Assembly (NCBI RefSeq): GCF_004297125.1
Contig: NZ_SCVD01000006.1
Coordinates: 62,001 to 126,000, forward strand
DNA: 64,000 nt
DNA from: Phenylobacterium sp.
GTDB taxonomy: Bacteria; Pseudomonadota; Alphaproteobacteria; Caulobacterales; Caulobacteraceae
Direction of reading: 5' to 3'
Shown: one piece after another, positions 32,917 through 42,106 of the stretch
Position numbering within the stretch: the stretch's first letter is position 1
How the letters are laid out: each line of letters opens with the position of its first letter
The notes under the pieces: generated by a model
What the model saw: the letters and a program-made list of their open reading frames with translations, nothing else
What the model was told of the DNA's origin: nothing
Database searches by the model: none
Translations under genes and position numbers: made by a program

Positions 32917-35356
32917 GTTCGGCGATCAACCGCCGGATCGATTTGCGCGTGAACGGCTTCTCGGCGTACGGGCGTCCACACTGGACGAAGAAGTCGCTGG
33001 CCGCCCGTCCCACCACATCGGCTGTCACGAAGCCGATCCGGTCCAGCAGGTCCGGGCGCACCCCGCTCAGCCAGGCCAGGGTGGCCGGGCCGTCGTGCGC
33101 CGGCATCTTCAGGTCACACAGGATGAGGTCGTGATCCGCCTCGGTGAGACGGGTCATGCTCTCCGCGCCCGACGTCCACTCCACCTCGAATCCGTCTCGC
33201 CGCAAAAAGCCCGCAAGCGCATCGGCCACGTCGGGATCGTCTTCGACAATCAGAACCCGCCCGGACCCCATGGCGGACTCCGGGGCGTTAGGCGGTAGGC
33301 GAACCTCGTCCGCGGGCGCGCGGCGTGGCAACCGGAGGCGGAACCGCGCGCCACGGTTGGACGGCAACAGCTCCAGCGCGCCACCGTGCGCCTCCATGAT
33401 CCCCAATGACACCGACAGGCCAAGCCCGGTCCCCACCCCTTGCGGCTTGCTGGTGTAGAACGGCTCGAAGATCCGCGGCGCCACGTTTCCGGGCACGCCC
33501 GGGCCGGAGTCTTCGACCTCCAGCCACAGATCCTCCGCGCTCGCGCCGCCTCGGAGGCGGATGGTGCGAGGGTCCGGCTGGTCCTCCAACGCCTGCTGGG
33601 CGTTGACGATCAGATTCACGATCACCTGGTGGAGTTGGTCGGCGTCCGCCCAAACCTCCGGCAACCCCTCCGGCAGTTCCGCCTTGGCGGCGATACCCGC
33701 CACGCGCAGGCCGTAGCTCGTGATTTCCAGGGCGTCCGCGACGACCTCGTCCAACCGCGTCCAGCCGCGGTGGGGCGGCTTCTGCCGCGCCATGGCCAGG
33801 AAGACCTGCACGATGCGCGCGCAGCGCTCCGCGGCGATCCGGATCCGCTGCGCTCGCACCACGTGGGTGGCGTCCACGAGGTCCTCTTCGAGCATGATCG
33901 CATTGCCGAGAACGGCCGACAGCGGGTTGTTCAGTTCGTGACTGACCCCGGCCAGCAGCGAGCCGAGGGCCCGGATCTTCTCTGACTGATGCAGCGCTTC
34001 CTGCGAGCGGGCGAGGTCGGCCTCCGCCGCCTTGCGCTCGGAGAGGTCGAGCACAAACCCGCCGAGGTGGGGCTGGCCGCCGTCCCCCGGCGCCGGAAAG
34101 CGGATCGCCAGCGTCGAGCCATACGCATCGCGTCCGGGACGGAACCACTCGGTGACGCTGGGCTCACCGCTGGCGATGACCTCGGCTTCCCGCCTCGCCA
34201 CGGCCGCGGCGTCCTCGCCATCGACAAAGGCTTCGCCGTCCGCGGCGAGGCGCGCCATCTCGGGGTTCGTGATCAGCATCGTTCCCTGGGCGTCCTTCAG
34301 GAACATGCCGAACGGCGCGTGCGTCAGGAAGGCGCTCAGGCGTCGCTCGGTCTCGATGGTGCGTCGCTCGGCCCGTTTCAGGGGCGTCGTGTCGATCAGC
34401 ACGCCGCCGATATGCGTGACCCGCCCATCGCCGTTCCGCACTGGAAAGCGGGTCGTGAACGTGTACTGGAAGTCGTCCGCGCCCGCGTAGTGTTCCTCGC
34501 CCACCTCCGCGTTTCCCGTCTCCACGACCCGTCGGTCGGCGGCTTCGATGAACTCGGCGGCGATCGGGTTGAACACCTCCCGGGTCGTTCGGCCTAGAAC
34601 CTCCCCTACCCCACTGACCACGACCTCTTCCATCCGCCGGTTGACCACCACATAGCGCCCGCCGACCTCCTTCAGGTACATCGCGACGGGCGCATGGTTC
34701 ATGAAGGCGGCCAGGCGCGACTCGCTCTCCCGTAGCCTCTGCTCGGCGTCGCGCCGCGCGGTGACATCCAGCAGGATCGTGGCGAGCACGGGCCCTGAGG
34801 CATGGTCCGACCCTATGCGGAAGCGGGCGACCTGGTAGCGACGCGACGCCCCGCCGACGGCCCAGGTCTCGTCGGTCGTGATCGCACCATCCTGGGCCCA
34901 GGCGTCGCGTTCGGCTTCAAGGTCCGCAAAGCGTGGATCGGCGGCGAGGGAAGCCCCGATCGCCGCGGCCGCCCCGAGCAGCCGCTTGGCTTGGGGATTG
35001 GCGGCGACGACCCTGGCGGCGGAGTCCTGCAACACCACGGGCGCCGGAAGGTGGTCGATGAAATCGCGGAGCTGCGCGTCGCTCGAACGCGATGGCGCAT
35101 CGATACGCAGGAGGCGCAGGCCAGACCCGCCGACCGGCCAGACCTGAGCGGTCAGGTCGCTGTCGACGCCCGCAAACGTCACCTTGTCACCCGGGTCCGC
35201 GAGGGCGGCTTCAAGCGTCGGACGGGGTGCGTGGCCGATCAGCGCCTCGGCCGAGGCGCTCAGCCGGATGGCGTGCCCCTCGCTGTCCGCCAGCACCCAA
35301 GCCTCCCGGGCATGCCGCAGGATCGCATCGAGGACTTCTTCACTCGCCTGAGACAT
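32870..35356 (-). CDS. Cytosolic multi-PAS hybrid histidine kinase
   Basis: The 828-residue protein has no trans-membrane segment. Order: PAS-like segment (about 10-60), PAS (about 95-205, ends DVTARRDAEQRL), PAS (about 212-330, ends DTTPLKRAERR), PAS (about 335-445, ends DLSERKAAEADL), HisKA with phospho-His473 in GVSHELNNPLSAVLGN, HATPase (NAQQAL, EDSGPGVP, GTGLGLSVS), and a C-terminal receiver (LIVEDDPDV, Asp in LCDLKMP, Lys in YAEKPFTRKS). Two PAS domains share the phrase FLTHAPFGMFLK / FMNHAPVAMYLK, evidence of internal duplication. It is convergent with the globin (47-bp overlap). A soluble PAS kinase beside a globin suggests sensing of redox or gas state. The ancestry of the receiver suggests phosphorelay. 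Confidence 0.93.
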   Translation of the reverse strand: MSQASEEVLDAILRHAREAWVLADSEGHAIRLSASAEALIGHAPRPTLEAALADPGDKVTFAGVDSDLTAQVWPVGGSGLRLLRIDAPSRSSDAQLRDFIDHLPAPVVLQDSAARVVAANPQAKRLLGAAAAIGASLAADPRFADLEAERDAWAQDGAITTDETWAVGGASRRYQVARFRIGSDHASGPVLATILLDVTARRDAEQRLRESESRLAAFMNHAPVAMYLKEVGGRYVVVNRRMEEVVVSGVGEVLGRTTREVFNPIAAEFIEAADRRVVETGNAEVGEEHYAGADDFQYTFTTRFPVRNGDGRVTHIGGVLIDTTPLKRAERRTIETERRLSAFLTHAPFGMFLKDAQGTMLITNPEMARLAADGEAFVDGEDAAAVARREAEVIASGEPSVTEWFRPGRDAYGSTLAIRFPAPGDGGQPHLGGFVLDLSERKAAEADLARSQEALHQSEKIRALGSLLAGVSHELNNPLSAVLGNAIMLEEDLVDATHVVRAQRIRIAAERCARIVQVFLAMARQKPPHRGWTRLDEVVADALEITSYGLRVAGIAAKAELPEGLPEVWADADQLHQVIVNLIVNAQQALEDQPDPRTIRLRGGASAEDLWLEVEDSGPGVPGNVAPRIFEPFYTSKPQGVGTGLGLSVSLGIMEAHGGALELLPSNRGARFRLRLPRRAPADEVRLPPNAPESAMGSGRVLIVEDDPDVADALAGFLRRDGFEVEWTSGAESMTRLTEADHDLILCDLKMPAHDGPATLAWLSGVRPDLLDRIGFVTADVVGRAASDFFVQCGRPYAEKPFTRKSIRRLIAELRALGSERQNAPPAS

Positions 35357-35486
35357 CCGCTCCCCGCCTGCCCTCGTTCGACACGTCCTGGCGCCTTCCT
35401 GTGACCTGGATCGCGCCAGCCCCTTGTCCCGCCGCGTCCCGGCGGTGAGCCTTCCATACTCACATGGCGGCGATGTTTTATCGGAG

Positions 35487-35511
35487 CTGAAACTCCGTTT
35501 CGTTTGTTTCA
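35487..35511 (-). promoter_or_regulatory. GAAAC repeats upstream of the histidine kinase
   Basis: On the minus strand the site reads TGAAACAAACGAAACG (35511-35496), one mismatch from the element upstream of the response regulator. An extra CTGAAAC on the plus strand (35487-35493) makes the whole an inverted repeat. It lies 140 bp before the kinase start. Confidence 0.55.
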
Positions 35512-35566
35512 GCCGATCGGACCGGAAGCCGGGAGCGCGCCTGCCGCGCCCCCGATTGCGCCGGCC

Positions 35567-35848
35567 TCACTGCCAATGCGGATTGGCCGCGATGAGCGCA
35601 CCGAAAAGCAGCGCGAAGGCCGCCGGCGGGATCGCGAGGACGACAAGCAGCCAGCACGCCACGCGGGTTCTGCCCTTCGCGCGCAACGCCCAGGCCGCGG
35701 CGAGCAGGATGGTCGGAAGGCCGAGGACCGGGAGCCATATCGCCAGGACCGTCCCGGGTCGGCCGTACTGCAGACCTTCAACGAAAAAGTACGCCAGAAC
35801 GAGCACGACCAGCGCATCGAACGCGAAGAGTATCCGGAAGGCTGTCAT
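35567..35848 (-). CDS. Small three-TM membrane protein
   Basis: The 93-residue protein has three hydrophobic helices (ILFAFDALVVLVLAYFFV, VLAIWLPVLGLPTILLAAAWAL, WLLVVLAIPPAAFALLFGALI). Its ATG overlaps the stop of the upstream 543-residue membrane protein (ATGA), so both are made together. I recognise no family. A partner role for the larger protein is likely. Confidence 0.75.
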   Translation of the reverse strand: MTAFRILFAFDALVVLVLAYFFVEGLQYGRPGTVLAIWLPVLGLPTILLAAAWALRAKGRTRVACWLLVVLAIPPAAFALLFGALIAANPHWQ

Positions 35849-37476
35849 CGCGTCGCCCCAGGTTCGCCGGGGTCGCGGATCGGTTCGGCCTGCACCTTGG
35901 GCCTTGCAGGCGCCACGGGCGCGCTCGGGATGGACCGCAGCACCTTCGGCCGGCCTGGGGGTTGCGACCCGGTGGTCATCGACAGCCACGTCGCCGCGGC
36001 GATGAGGACGGCCGCCGTCACCAGGATCACCAGCGCCGTCCGCAATGCCGCAAAGGGGCCGGGCTTGCCGTCATCCCAGACCGGACGGGCCGCGCCGTGC
36101 CCGGCCGCGAACGCCGCGACCCGCCGCCCCGAGGCCTCCATGGCGCTCGCCGCCTCGGCCAACGGTCCGGATGGCAGTTCGGCGTCCCCGCCTGGCTCGC
36201 GCGTGATCCGGTAGCTCTCGTTCGCAAGGTCGAGTTCGATCGTAAGGTCGCCACTGAAGTGATAGCGGCTGAAGTCGAGCGAGACGCGGCGCGGACCGGA
36301 CCAGGACACCGTGGCGTCCCAATCGGTGTTCCACAGGTCGAGAAGGACGCGCCCACTCGCCGTGTCTATGACCCGCGGGGTATGCACCCAATGCGAGTTG
36401 CCCCATTCGACCGCCTCGGAGTCGACCCGGATCGCGCCGTCCGGTGAGATGTGCCGATAACGCGCGCCAGGCCCCGGACGGGCGCCCTCCCTTCGGGCGT
36501 GCTCGATGGCGTCGGGGAGCGTCAGGAGGGGAAAATCCCCCCTCGGTTCGCCCTGGTTCCGATAGGTCCGGGCGGTCGGATCGATCCGGAACAGGGTCTC
36601 GCCGGGATCATCCCGCAGTCGCAGGAACAGGCTGCCGTCCGCATTGCCGCTGATCCTGCTCTCCGTCCAGGCCGAGCCATCGGCCAGAACGTGTCCGGTC
36701 GCCGCGTCGAGCAGGACAGCCCAACTGGCAGGCGCCTCTTCTTTGCGCTCAGCATGCTCGCGCTTGCGGTGTTCATACCGCAGTGAGCCATCCGCCGACG
36801 AACCCCAGGCTTCGACAACGTCATATCGGGGCACGTAGAATCCCCAAACGCCGTTGGAGACCTCGCTGACCGCGAAGCGGACAAGGTTGGAGCCTTCCAC
36901 GATTTCCTGAACGCGGAAGCGGTGCGTTTCGTCGGGGTGGGCCGGGTGAGCGAGGTGCAGGGGCGCGGCGTCGACGGCGCGCCAGGTGTGCGTCCAGACC
37001 CCCAGCCCGCCGATCTCCAGGCCATCGTTCTCAAAGCCGACATGCGCGGGCCGCCATTCCGCCGCGTCGGGCGAGACGTCAGGCGGGAGACTCGGCGGCG
37101 GCGTTTCGGGCGCCGGCGCGCGGCTCGAGGGCCCTGCCGGCGGGGTTCGCCCTTGGAGCGTCGGCCCGGCGCCCGACCCGGGGCGTCGGATCAACGGTCG
37201 AAGTCCGAATCCGATCGCGAACCCGGCCGCACAGGCGAGGCCCCAAGGGACGATGAAGATCGCGCTGAGGAGCGAGAAGCCGAGAAGGAAATTCTGGGCG
37301 GAAATCGTCTGCGCCGGGCGGGTCAGTCCCTCCCAGGCCACCACGCCGACATAGGCGATCAAGGGCGAGACCACCCACCCGAGCATCGCGCGGCCAGTCC
37401 ACCGACGCGGCGTGACGGCGATGAGGAGCGAGGGAACGACGACGGCGGCCGCCAACAATCCCAGTTCCAATGTCAC
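35845..37476 (-). CDS. Large membrane protein of unknown function
   Basis: The 543-residue protein has three N-terminal TM helices (about 1-95), a proline-rich linker (about 100-135), a soluble beta-rich central region (about 140-465) with repeated WAVLLDAATGHVLADGSAW / HTPRVIDTASGRVLLDLWNT strand patterns resembling propeller blades, and a final TM helix (about 475-495, ALVILVTAAVLIAAATWL) before a charged tail. No catalytic motif is visible. It forms a coupled pair with the 93-residue membrane protein. Nothing nearby indicates a pathway. Confidence 0.8.
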   Translation of the reverse strand: MTLELGLLAAAVVVPSLLIAVTPRRWTGRAMLGWVVSPLIAYVGVVAWEGLTRPAQTISAQNFLLGFSLLSAIFIVPWGLACAAGFAIGFGLRPLIRRPGSGAGPTLQGRTPPAGPSSRAPAPETPPPSLPPDVSPDAAEWRPAHVGFENDGLEIGGLGVWTHTWRAVDAAPLHLAHPAHPDETHRFRVQEIVEGSNLVRFAVSEVSNGVWGFYVPRYDVVEAWGSSADGSLRYEHRKREHAERKEEAPASWAVLLDAATGHVLADGSAWTESRISGNADGSLFLRLRDDPGETLFRIDPTARTYRNQGEPRGDFPLLTLPDAIEHARREGARPGPGARYRHISPDGAIRVDSEAVEWGNSHWVHTPRVIDTASGRVLLDLWNTDWDATVSWSGPRRVSLDFSRYHFSGDLTIELDLANESYRITREPGGDAELPSGPLAEAASAMEASGRRVAAFAAGHGAARPVWDDGKPGPFAALRTALVILVTAAVLIAAATWLSMTTGSQPPGRPKVLRSIPSAPVAPARPKVQAEPIRDPGEPGATR

Positions 37477-37727
37477 CGGCGGTCCATCCTATCGCAACCC
37501 GAAGGCCGTGGACCCGTCCGGGCCGGACTGCGATCCAAACCTCGCGATCGAGCCGGCCAACGCGGGCGCGGGAAGTCTGGACGATCACGCCCACCGCTTC
37601 GCCCCAGACCCGCTAATCCTCTCATTGGCACAGCTGATGGACCGCGGCCTCCTGCTTGGATGCAGAGGCGCTCGGTGCAAACCTTGCTCGCCCGAGGACG
37701 CCTGCGGCCGACGTGAGGCAGTTGTCG

Positions 37728-38684
37728 CTACGCCATTCGACCAGTGCGTTGGTCGATGTTCGCTCGGTAGAGCACGCGACCCGTGAGGTCGCGAAAATCG
37801 AGGCGCAGCACTTGCGGCTCGAGGCGGAACGTCGCGAAGCCGGGACGGGAGATGCAGTAGCGCGTCCCGCTGATCGGCTCGACGCGGCCCGCCTCGGCGC
37901 CGGCGCCGGCGCAGATGTAGTCGACCCGCCCACGCCGGATATGCTGCAAGTCGTGGTCGTGGCCGTTGATGTAGGCCTGCACGCCGTACCGCTCCAACAG
38001 GGGCGCCGCCTGGGCGATGAGTTCGGGCGAGTCCCCGTGGCCGCCGGAATAGATCGGGTGGTGGCCCATGACGATCTTCCACGGCGCCCTTGAGCGACGG
38101 AGCTCGGATTCCAGCCAAGCGATCTGCCGGGCGTCCTGGCGCGCTTCGACATGGCCCCGAATCGCCTGCTCGAACATCTCTCCGTAGTTGTGGCCGTCGA
38201 CCAGCGGCGAGGTGTCGATCACGAAGAGGTCGAGGAGGTGGGTCCCGAGCACCTCGCCCCCGACCTTGAAATAGCGGTCGGGCATCCGCCACCGGTGACT
38301 CAGCCGGCTGTAATCCACCTGGGCCTGCGCAACGCCGCGGTAGTCGTGGTTGCCGAGGGCGATATACCACGGCGTATGCAGGGCGGGCGCAGTGTAGACG
38401 TCCTCGAAGGAGCGCTTCCAGTGCGGGTCGCTCACCGACTGGACGCCGGCTGGGTAGAAGTTGTCGCCGGCCGAGATCACGAACCGGCTCCCGATCTCGT
38501 TCGCGGCCCGCGCCATGGCGCCTGCAACGGCGCGTTGCGACGGCTCGCCGTCGCGTCCCCAATCGCCGACGGCCACAAAGCTGATGGCGCCGTCATCGGG
38601 CTTCGCGGCGGCCTGCGCCGGCCAGGCGGCGCCCGCCGCCAAGCTCCGCAGCACGGCGCGACGATCCAACGGCAAGACGGGCAC
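37728..38684 (-). CDS. Tat-exported purple-acid-type metallophosphatase
   Basis: The 318-residue enzyme belongs to the tartrate-resistant acid phosphatase group of metallophosphoesterases. All metal ligands are visible: VGDWG, GDNFYP, GNHDY, GHHPIYSGG and NGHDHDLQ. The N-terminus (LDRRAVLRSLAAGAAWPAQAAA) is a twin-arginine-like signal with a weak RR motif. Start is a GTG with AGGAGG four bases upstream. Exported acid phosphatases scavenge phosphate from esters; the gene is a single unit. The iron-zinc or di-iron centre and substrate are not predictable. Confidence 0.9.
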   Translation of the reverse strand: MPVLPLDRRAVLRSLAAGAAWPAQAAAKPDDGAISFVAVGDWGRDGEPSQRAVAGAMARAANEIGSRFVISAGDNFYPAGVQSVSDPHWKRSFEDVYTAPALHTPWYIALGNHDYRGVAQAQVDYSRLSHRWRMPDRYFKVGGEVLGTHLLDLFVIDTSPLVDGHNYGEMFEQAIRGHVEARQDARQIAWLESELRRSRAPWKIVMGHHPIYSGGHGDSPELIAQAAPLLERYGVQAYINGHDHDLQHIRRGRVDYICAGAGAEAGRVEPISGTRYCISRPGFATFRLEPQVLRLDFRDLTGRVLYRANIDQRTGRMA

Positions 38685-38806
38685 GGGGCCTCCTGGTCAA
38701 TCTACCGGCCCTAGCGAGGCCTCGTGTTCAGAAGACGACACCGGACCCTCGCTCCCTCAAGCCCCGGAGCCATTGCCGCGGTCGGACGGGCGCCCTAGTT
38801 CAAGAC

Positions 38807-39703
38807 ATGCCCTGGCGTTCCGACCTCTGGCGTATCGGTCTGGCGGATGCGCCGATCGCGGCCGTAGCGGCGACGGGTGGGCTGGAACGCGCGACGATCC
38901 GCTGGCTGGAGCCGGAGCCGCCCTTCACCTTCCTCGCCGATCCATTCGGCCTGTGGCGGGACGGCGACCTGCACCTCTTCGCCGAGGCCTACGACTACCG
39001 CACGCGCCACGGCGTGATCGAATGGCTGCGCTTCCAAGGTGGTCAGAACCTCGCCGAGCGGCGCACGGTGCTGCGGGAAACGTGGCACCTCTCCTACCCC
39101 TTCGTCTTCGAGGCGGAGGGCGAAACCTGGATGGCGCCCGAGGCGCATCGATCGGGAAGGTTCACGCTCTATCGCGCCGCGAGGTTTCCAGATCTCTGGG
39201 AGAGGGCGGTCACACTCGATCTCGACACGCCGGCGATCGACCCCACGATCTTCCGGCATGGCGATGTTTGGTGGATGGCCTATTCGCCGGCAGGGTCGCA
39301 GAGCTTCAAGCAGGGCCGTTTGCACCTGGCCTGGTCGGAGCACCTCGCGGGACCTTGGCGAACCCATTCCGGCAATCCGGTGCGAATCGACCGGTCCAGC
39401 AGCCGGCCAGGCGGGACACCGTTCCTGCAGGATGGCGTCCTCACCCTGCCGGTTCAGGACTGCAGCCGAACCTATGGCGGCGCAATCCGCCCGCTGCGGA
39501 TTCTCGAGCTTGCGCCGGGCCGCTTCGAGGCCGAGGCGGGCCCGCCGCTGACCGCGCCGGCATCGGCCACGCCGTACCTCGACGGCCTGCATACGCTGGC
39601 CGGCTGCGGAGAGGTCACCCTCATCGACGTCAAGCGGATTGACCGCTCGTTTGGTGGTCTCGCGATTGATGCGGGACGGCGGCTAGGCCGTTGGCGGACC
39701 TGA
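38807..39703 (+). CDS. Five-bladed beta-propeller protein, GIPC-transferase N-domain-like
   Basis: The 298-residue soluble protein has repeated strands with LADPFGLWRDGDLHLFAEAYDYRT, SYPFVFEAEGETWMAPEAH, AIDPTIFRHGDVWWMAYSP and GTPFLQDGVLTLPVQDCSRTYGG. This pattern is found in the glucosamine inositolphosphorylceramide transferase N-terminal domain family and in GH43-like propellers. In bacteria such proteins are encoded with glycosyltransferases or formyltransferases and are thought to handle sugars. Its 3' end overlaps the convergent GT4 gene by 74 bp, an unusually long antisense overlap. A catalytic role is uncertain. Confidence 0.8.
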   Translation: MPWRSDLWRIGLADAPIAAVAATGGLERATIRWLEPEPPFTFLADPFGLWRDGDLHLFAEAYDYRTRHGVIEWLRFQGGQNLAERRTVLRETWHLSYPFVFEAEGETWMAPEAHRSGRFTLYRAARFPDLWERAVTLDLDTPAIDPTIFRHGDVWWMAYSPAGSQSFKQGRLHLAWSEHLAGPWRTHSGNPVRIDRSSSRPGGTPFLQDGVLTLPVQDCSRTYGGAIRPLRILELAPGRFEAEAGPPLTAPASATPYLDGLHTLAGCGEVTLIDVKRIDRSFGGLAIDAGRRLGRWRT

Positions 39704-40778
39704 TCGGCAAACGCGAAACGATATCGGCGCCGGCCTTGGCGAAGGCTGCGGCGCCGAACCTATCCAGCACGCGCCCGCGCGCAGCGGCGCCCATGCGCGC
39801 CAAACGATCCGGATGCGACAGCATCCAGGCCAGCGCGTGCGCGAGGGCGTCCGCGTCGCCCGGCGGCACGATCAGCCCGGTATCCCCGTCGCGCACCGTA
39901 TAGGGTAGTTCGCCAACCGCGGAGACGATCACCGGCAGGCCCGCCTGCATCGCCTCGTGGGCGGCGATGCACAGGCCTTCGGAGCGGGACGGCTGCAAGT
40001 AGAGATGTAGCCCCGCCAGGAATTCGCGTGGGCTGTCCGAAAATCCCACCAGGCGGACGTTGTCGAGGCCCGCCATCGCACTAGCCCCCGCCAAAGCCTC
40101 GCGCCCGGCGCCATCGCCGGCGATCCGGACTTCGAACGGCGTGAGCGCACAGCAGCCCTGTGCGCGCAGTCGCACGAGCGCCTCGATGAGAACGTCATGG
40201 CCCTTCACCGGATGCAGCCGTCCGAGCATGCCGATCCGCACAGGCTCTCCCGGGCTCCAGGGCCGGGCCTGCGGAGCCGCGGCGTCGGCGGCGAAGAGCG
40301 GCCAGCAGGCGAGACGCTCGAACGGCACGCGTAGCCGTTCGGCGGTCAGCGCCGTGACGCTGTGGGAATCGCCGATCCAGAGCTGCGACAGCCCTTGACT
40401 GGCGCGCAGGAGCATCCGGTTGGCAGGCTTCAGGAAGGCTGCGTGCTGCCAACTCACGACGGGTACGTTGCGGCGCAGCCCGACAAGCTGCCCCAGCAAC
40501 GTCGCGCGGGTGAGCGAGGTCCAGATGATGTCAGGCCGCCAGCCGGCGAGACTGGCGTCTAGCCAGGCCAGGGCCGCCAGGTGGTCCTTCTCGCCTCCGG
40601 GGCGGACATGAACCTGGAGACCGGAGGCCAGCATGGCCGGGATGCCGCGGCCGTCACGGCGGGTCAGGGCGAACACCTCCACGGTTGCGCCCTGCGCGGC
40701 AAGCACCCTCGCCACCGCCGGCACCGGGGACGCCGCGCCTCCCCCTTCGGTGGAATTGATCACGTAGGCTATGCGCAT
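39630..40778 (-). CDS. GT4-family glycosyltransferase
   Basis: The 382-residue GT-B enzyme shows MRIAYVINSTEGGGAA at the N-terminus, the donor-binding GMLGRLHPVKGHDVLIEAL and the EX7E motif EGLCIAAHEAMQAGLPVIVS. It transfers a nucleotide-activated sugar to a glycan acceptor, probably at the cytosolic face of the inner membrane. The start codon shares a base with the stop of the flippase gene (TGATG). The operon order TagF-like transferase, flippase, GT4 indicates a short surface polysaccharide or glycolipid. The final residues overlap the convergent propeller gene. Confidence 0.9.
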   Translation of the reverse strand: MRIAYVINSTEGGGAASPVPAVARVLAAQGATVEVFALTRRDGRGIPAMLASGLQVHVRPGGEKDHLAALAWLDASLAGWRPDIIWTSLTRATLLGQLVGLRRNVPVVSWQHAAFLKPANRMLLRASQGLSQLWIGDSHSVTALTAERLRVPFERLACWPLFAADAAAPQARPWSPGEPVRIGMLGRLHPVKGHDVLIEALVRLRAQGCCALTPFEVRIAGDGAGREALAGASAMAGLDNVRLVGFSDSPREFLAGLHLYLQPSRSEGLCIAAHEAMQAGLPVIVSAVGELPYTVRDGDTGLIVPPGDADALAHALAWMLSHPDRLARMGAAARGRVLDRFGAAAFAKAGADIVSRLPIRSANGLAAVPHQSRDHQTSGQSA

Positions 40779-42106
40779 CAGGCCTGAATCCTCGCGACGG
40801 CGGCAGGAAGGGCTTCGGTCTCGCAGCGGACGCAGATCGTCAGCAACGTAACGCTGGCGACGGCCTGGACGAGCGCGTGAAGACCGGCGCCGGTCAGCCC
40901 CTGCCAGTCCAGCAATGGCGGCAGCAACAGGATCAGGCCGACGCTGCTCACGAGATTGGCCGAGACCGAAAGGCCGGGCCGGCCCAGCGCCGTCAGGGCC
41001 GCGCTGATCGGCGGGCCGGCCAGTAGCAGCGTTCGGGCCAGCGCCAGCCAAAGCATGACTGAACCGGCCCGGGCGAACCTGTCCCCGGCGATCAGGACGG
41101 CCAACCGGCCGCCGAACAGACCGACGAGGACGCACACCGGCACGGCCGCCAGCAGCCCGATGCCGACCGTGCGTGAGACCGCGCCCCGGATCAGCCCGCC
41201 CTCTCCGCTCGCCACCAGCCGCGCGAGCTCGGCGTAGGCTGCCTGGCCCAGAATCTGGGCCGGCTGGGAGAGGACCGCGGTCGCCCGCTGGGCTATGGCG
41301 TAGAGGCCGGCCGCGGCGGGGCCGAGCATCCAGCCGACCGCCAGCGGCGCCATTCGCCCCGACAACTCCGAGATGGTCACGTCGGCGTTGGTCGTCAGCA
41401 TGAAGCGCCACAGCCCCGGGTTCTCGCGCGGGACCGAGCGCAGACCGCCCACAAGATCGCGATGGGAGAGCCGGCCCCAGGCGGCGTAGGCGCCCAGGGC
41501 CCACATGGCGAACCACTCCGCGAGCGCCGCCGCCAGCCAGACGACCAGGAATCCCGTCAGCCCGGCCCCGCCGATCAGGGCGACGATCGATCCAGCCAGC
41601 CGAACCGCCGGCGCGACGACGTTGTGAGCGCCCAGGAGGTCGAACCGGCCGCTGAGCTGGAGGTAGCCGGCGGGCATCGATCGGATGGAGGCCAGCACCG
41701 CCAGGCTGTAGGGCCCCGCGAAGGCGATGGCGGTCGGCGACCAGCCCAGGCGTGGGCCAATCCAGGGCCCCGCCACGAAGGCGACCAGCACAGCCAGCAT
41801 ACCGCCGGCGCCCTCGACCAGCCCGGCAAACGCCAGCAGACGCGTGAGGCGCGGCCGATCGCCTGACGACAGGGCCTGGGCGCCGTAGCGTACGATGGCC
41901 TGCCAGCCGGGAAACTCGACGATCCCGCCAACCGTCATCACATAGGCGTGGACAAGGATCAGGACCCCGTAGTCGGCCGGGCCAAGCGCACGAGCGGCGA
42001 TGGCCATGTAGGCCAGGCTCAGCACGCCGGCCGCGACCTTGCCGCCCAGCAGGCGGCCAAGGTTGCCGTAGATGCGGCCGACCACGCCCTTTGAAGTCTC
42101 AGCCAT
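40778..42106 (-). CDS. Wzx-type polysaccharide flippase
   Basis: The 442-residue membrane protein has about 12-14 hydrophobic helices and starts GRIYGNLGRLLGGKVAAGVLSLAYMAIAARALGPADYGVLIL, the standard MATE/MOP-superfamily opening of O-antigen and exopolysaccharide flippases. It moves lipid-linked oligosaccharides across the inner membrane. Its ATG overlaps the stop of the TagF-like gene by 8 bp (ATGGCTGA). Substrate unknown. Confidence 0.9.
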   Translation of the reverse strand: MAETSKGVVGRIYGNLGRLLGGKVAAGVLSLAYMAIAARALGPADYGVLILVHAYVMTVGGIVEFPGWQAIVRYGAQALSSGDRPRLTRLLAFAGLVEGAGGMLAVLVAFVAGPWIGPRLGWSPTAIAFAGPYSLAVLASIRSMPAGYLQLSGRFDLLGAHNVVAPAVRLAGSIVALIGGAGLTGFLVVWLAAALAEWFAMWALGAYAAWGRLSHRDLVGGLRSVPRENPGLWRFMLTTNADVTISELSGRMAPLAVGWMLGPAAAGLYAIAQRATAVLSQPAQILGQAAYAELARLVASGEGGLIRGAVSRTVGIGLLAAVPVCVLVGLFGGRLAVLIAGDRFARAGSVMLWLALARTLLLAGPPISAALTALGRPGLSVSANLVSSVGLILLLPPLLDWQGLTGAGLHALVQAVASVTLLTICVRCETEALPAAVARIQA

